Part shown: piece by piece, positions 62,367 through 64,000 of the stretch
Layout: each line of letters starts with the position of its first letter
Position numbering within the stretch: the first letter of the stretch is position 1
Origin: Pycnopodia helianthoides
Taxonomy: Eukaryota > Echinodermata > Asteroidea > Forcipulatida > Asteriidae
Length of the DNA stretch: 64,000 bases
Reading direction: 5' to 3'
Assembly: GCA_032158295.1 (NCBI GenBank)
Contig: CM063252.1
Coordinates: 14,030,250-14,094,249 of the forward strand
Made by a program: the position numbers and the translations under genes
The notes under the pieces: model-generated
Seen by the model: only the letters and a program-made list of their open reading frames with translations
What the model was told of the DNA's origin: nothing
The model's database searches: none

Positions 62367-63709
62367 GAAGGCACTCACGTCATAACAAATAGCAAGGAAC
62401 TTATAACATTTAAGAAATCATTGGGAAAACAGTTGTTTTTTAAAATTAATATCCAAAAGCTTTCTACTTAATTTTTAAGACCATTCTTGTAATTCATTGA
62501 CTAATATTTTATAAAGTCATAAAAAGTACCGGTAATACTCATTTTGTAGGAGCAACTTTCCACCATTGCTGTTCTTTTTGTCAATGAAACCGAAATTTAG
62601 ACTGCCCGTTCGTATTAATTATAATGGGCCAACCAATGCCAAACTCAAGACGAAAAACATAACCCGTCGGTAATTTTACTCGCTCGTGTGCCACTTTCCT
62701 TCGTCTCGGTTCCGTGACCATGGATGAAAAAGGGGCCATCGGTGAAATAGAACACCGTGGTCAACGAACACTTGAAACCTAGCAAGTCTGCTCTTAATCC
62801 AGATAAAGAGGTCATTTCAAGAACCTTTCCCCTCCAAACCTTGTATCCGCATTACATGTATCGAAGTATGAATGGTAAATGCAAGTCAGTTCACCTGAAT
62901 AGACCGTTTCAAGTCTTGCACGTATTCGAACAAACACATTAATTAATAGAAAACTACAAGTTAGTGCAGAACTGACGATTAAAATCGATCTCTTACTCTT
63001 CATGCGTGGACATCGGAGATTTGAGGTGGCGTTTTGTTTGATGCAGGCGGATGCAAAGTATGAAATCTCTACTCATAAAGGAAGGCCCTATAATCCTTAG
63101 CATTCTTGCCAAACACTCAATCTCGATGCGACCATTTTAAATAAAAAGTCCAGTGTCTCACTGGGCTATTTAGTCTCCAATCTTTCCCGGTGTAATAATA
63201 ATAATGAACCATTCTTGTATAGCGCATATCACAATGACAGGGAAGTATCTATGCGCAACACCCACACGCAACCAGGCAGAGGCCACATGCAAATTGACCT
63301 CGTAACATTTGTTTGCCAAAAGGGGTGACCTTGTACACTCCAGGGCATTTCCCGGCAGGCAAGATACTGCATTGGTCACATGGGGAATTTTACATTTTGT
63401 GTCGTAATTTCCGCATAAACTCAAGAGTTATAAAAGAAACAGCCGAACAAAGCTTCAAGAGATGCGCTGCCTTTCTTCATAATTATCAAAAGTTGAAAGA
63501 TCGGACAGTGCAATCAAGATTTAAAATGAGCTGTGTGCAAATCGTACCTGCAGGAAGTCCAGGATCTATGGCTCGTTTGTAAAAATGTGAGTGTCACCTG
63601 TAACATGGTCTATGGCTCCTGAATACTACGCATCGATGCAGTAATCACGACAGCGTGCAGGGAACTGGACCCAAGATTGCCACCGGTTCCCCCCTCCCCG
63701 AAAATCCAT

Positions 63710-63874
63710 CTACTCGGCATTATTGTCATCAGTTATACAGCTGCAAGGTGACTGTGAGAGTTCCGGATCAGATGTGGGTAGTTCCTGGTAGTGATTTTTC
63801 TTTGAGTACGATTGGCTCACCGAACCGTTGAAAGGTTCCTCCGCCGAATCTTGGCATTTGGAACTCCTCAACTT
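63710..63874 (-). CDS. Candidate last coding exon of an unidentified gene
   Basis: After an acceptor-like pyrimidine tract and AAG at about 63,875, an open frame of 54 codons runs to TAG (63,710-63,712). The composition looks coding: charged, Ser/Gln/Asp rich, including SAEEPFNGSVSQSY and ELPTSDPELSQSPCS, reminiscent of a cytoplasmic tail. The upstream exons would lie beyond the right edge. No family was recognised, and it may be chance. Confidence 0.25.
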   Translation of the reverse strand, partial: KLRSSKCQDSAEEPFNGSVSQSYSKKNHYQELPTSDPELSQSPCSCITDDNNAE

Positions 63875-64000
63875 CTTCGAAAAAAAGAAAGAAGAAGGAG
63901 TAAATTTCAAGCAAATTTAGAAGTAACTCAAGGACGGGTCTGACAAAAAAAAATGGTAACCCGTTGTTATACCATACGGTAAGTAACATGATCATCTTGT

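Larger units (their letters stand above)
52381..64000. other. Gene-poor, repeat-rich right arm
   Basis: It contains the MITEs, palindromes, fold-back and composite array listed separately, plus homopolymer G/C runs (55,540; 55,580; 56,610; 57,735) and a CAA-rich patch (60,295-60,340). Except for the weak exon candidate at 63,710-63,874, I see no coding sequence. Confidence 0.55.

Overview
This is a window of animal nuclear DNA. It has multi-exon genes with GT..AG introns, long introns full of short transposon-derived repeats, microsatellites and minisatellites, and no operons or bacterial signals. The gene content, the abundance of tRNA-derived SINEs and TTAA-flanked MITEs, and the frequent TACATGTA palindromes suggest a marine invertebrate deuterostome. 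An echinoderm, perhaps a sea star, is my best guess from memory of such genomes, not proof.

Four coding loci can be supported. (1) The minus strand from 34,727 down to the left edge holds the first 17 coding exons (about 731 residues) of a VPS13-family bridge-like lipid-transfer protein; the gene continues beyond base 1. (2) Inside its 16.6-kb first intron, on the opposite strand (about 22,960-27,529), lies a nine-exon, decayed gene of a multicopy invertebrate family. Its product has a zinc-binding N-terminus, a central region resembling a DDE transposase or integrase, and a C2H2 finger. Two frameshifts are visible. (3) On the plus strand at 42,582-46,273 is a complete four-exon MEI4 gene of 377 residues, a meiotic DNA double-strand-break factor. 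It is divergent from VPS13, with about 7.9 kb between the start codons. (4) On the minus strand at 50,992-52,059 is a single-exon class A (rhodopsin-like) GPCR of 322-355 residues. A weak last-exon candidate sits at the right edge (63,710-63,874, minus). I see no functional link between these genes.

The rest is repeat landscape. Bases 1-34.6 kb are VPS13 exons and introns. Introns 5 and 4 carry three minisatellites (28-bp unit at 7.4-8.4 kb, a 21/25-bp alternating unit at 10.4-11.7 kb, 44-bp unit at 12.7-13.4 kb). Bases 46-64 kb are mainly gene-poor. They hold six copies of one ~390-bp TTAA-flanked MITE, a second TTAA MITE, a 646-bp long inverted repeat, two copies of a ~95-bp near-perfect palindrome, a fold-back element built from AAAGAGT/ACTCTTT motifs, and a 1.2-kb composite array of ~200-bp units joined by CA microsatellites. 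At least three tRNA-derived SINE families are scattered throughout. The most interesting candidates are the DDE-like zinc-finger gene family and the coexisting MITE families whose ends all read TTAAAGG.
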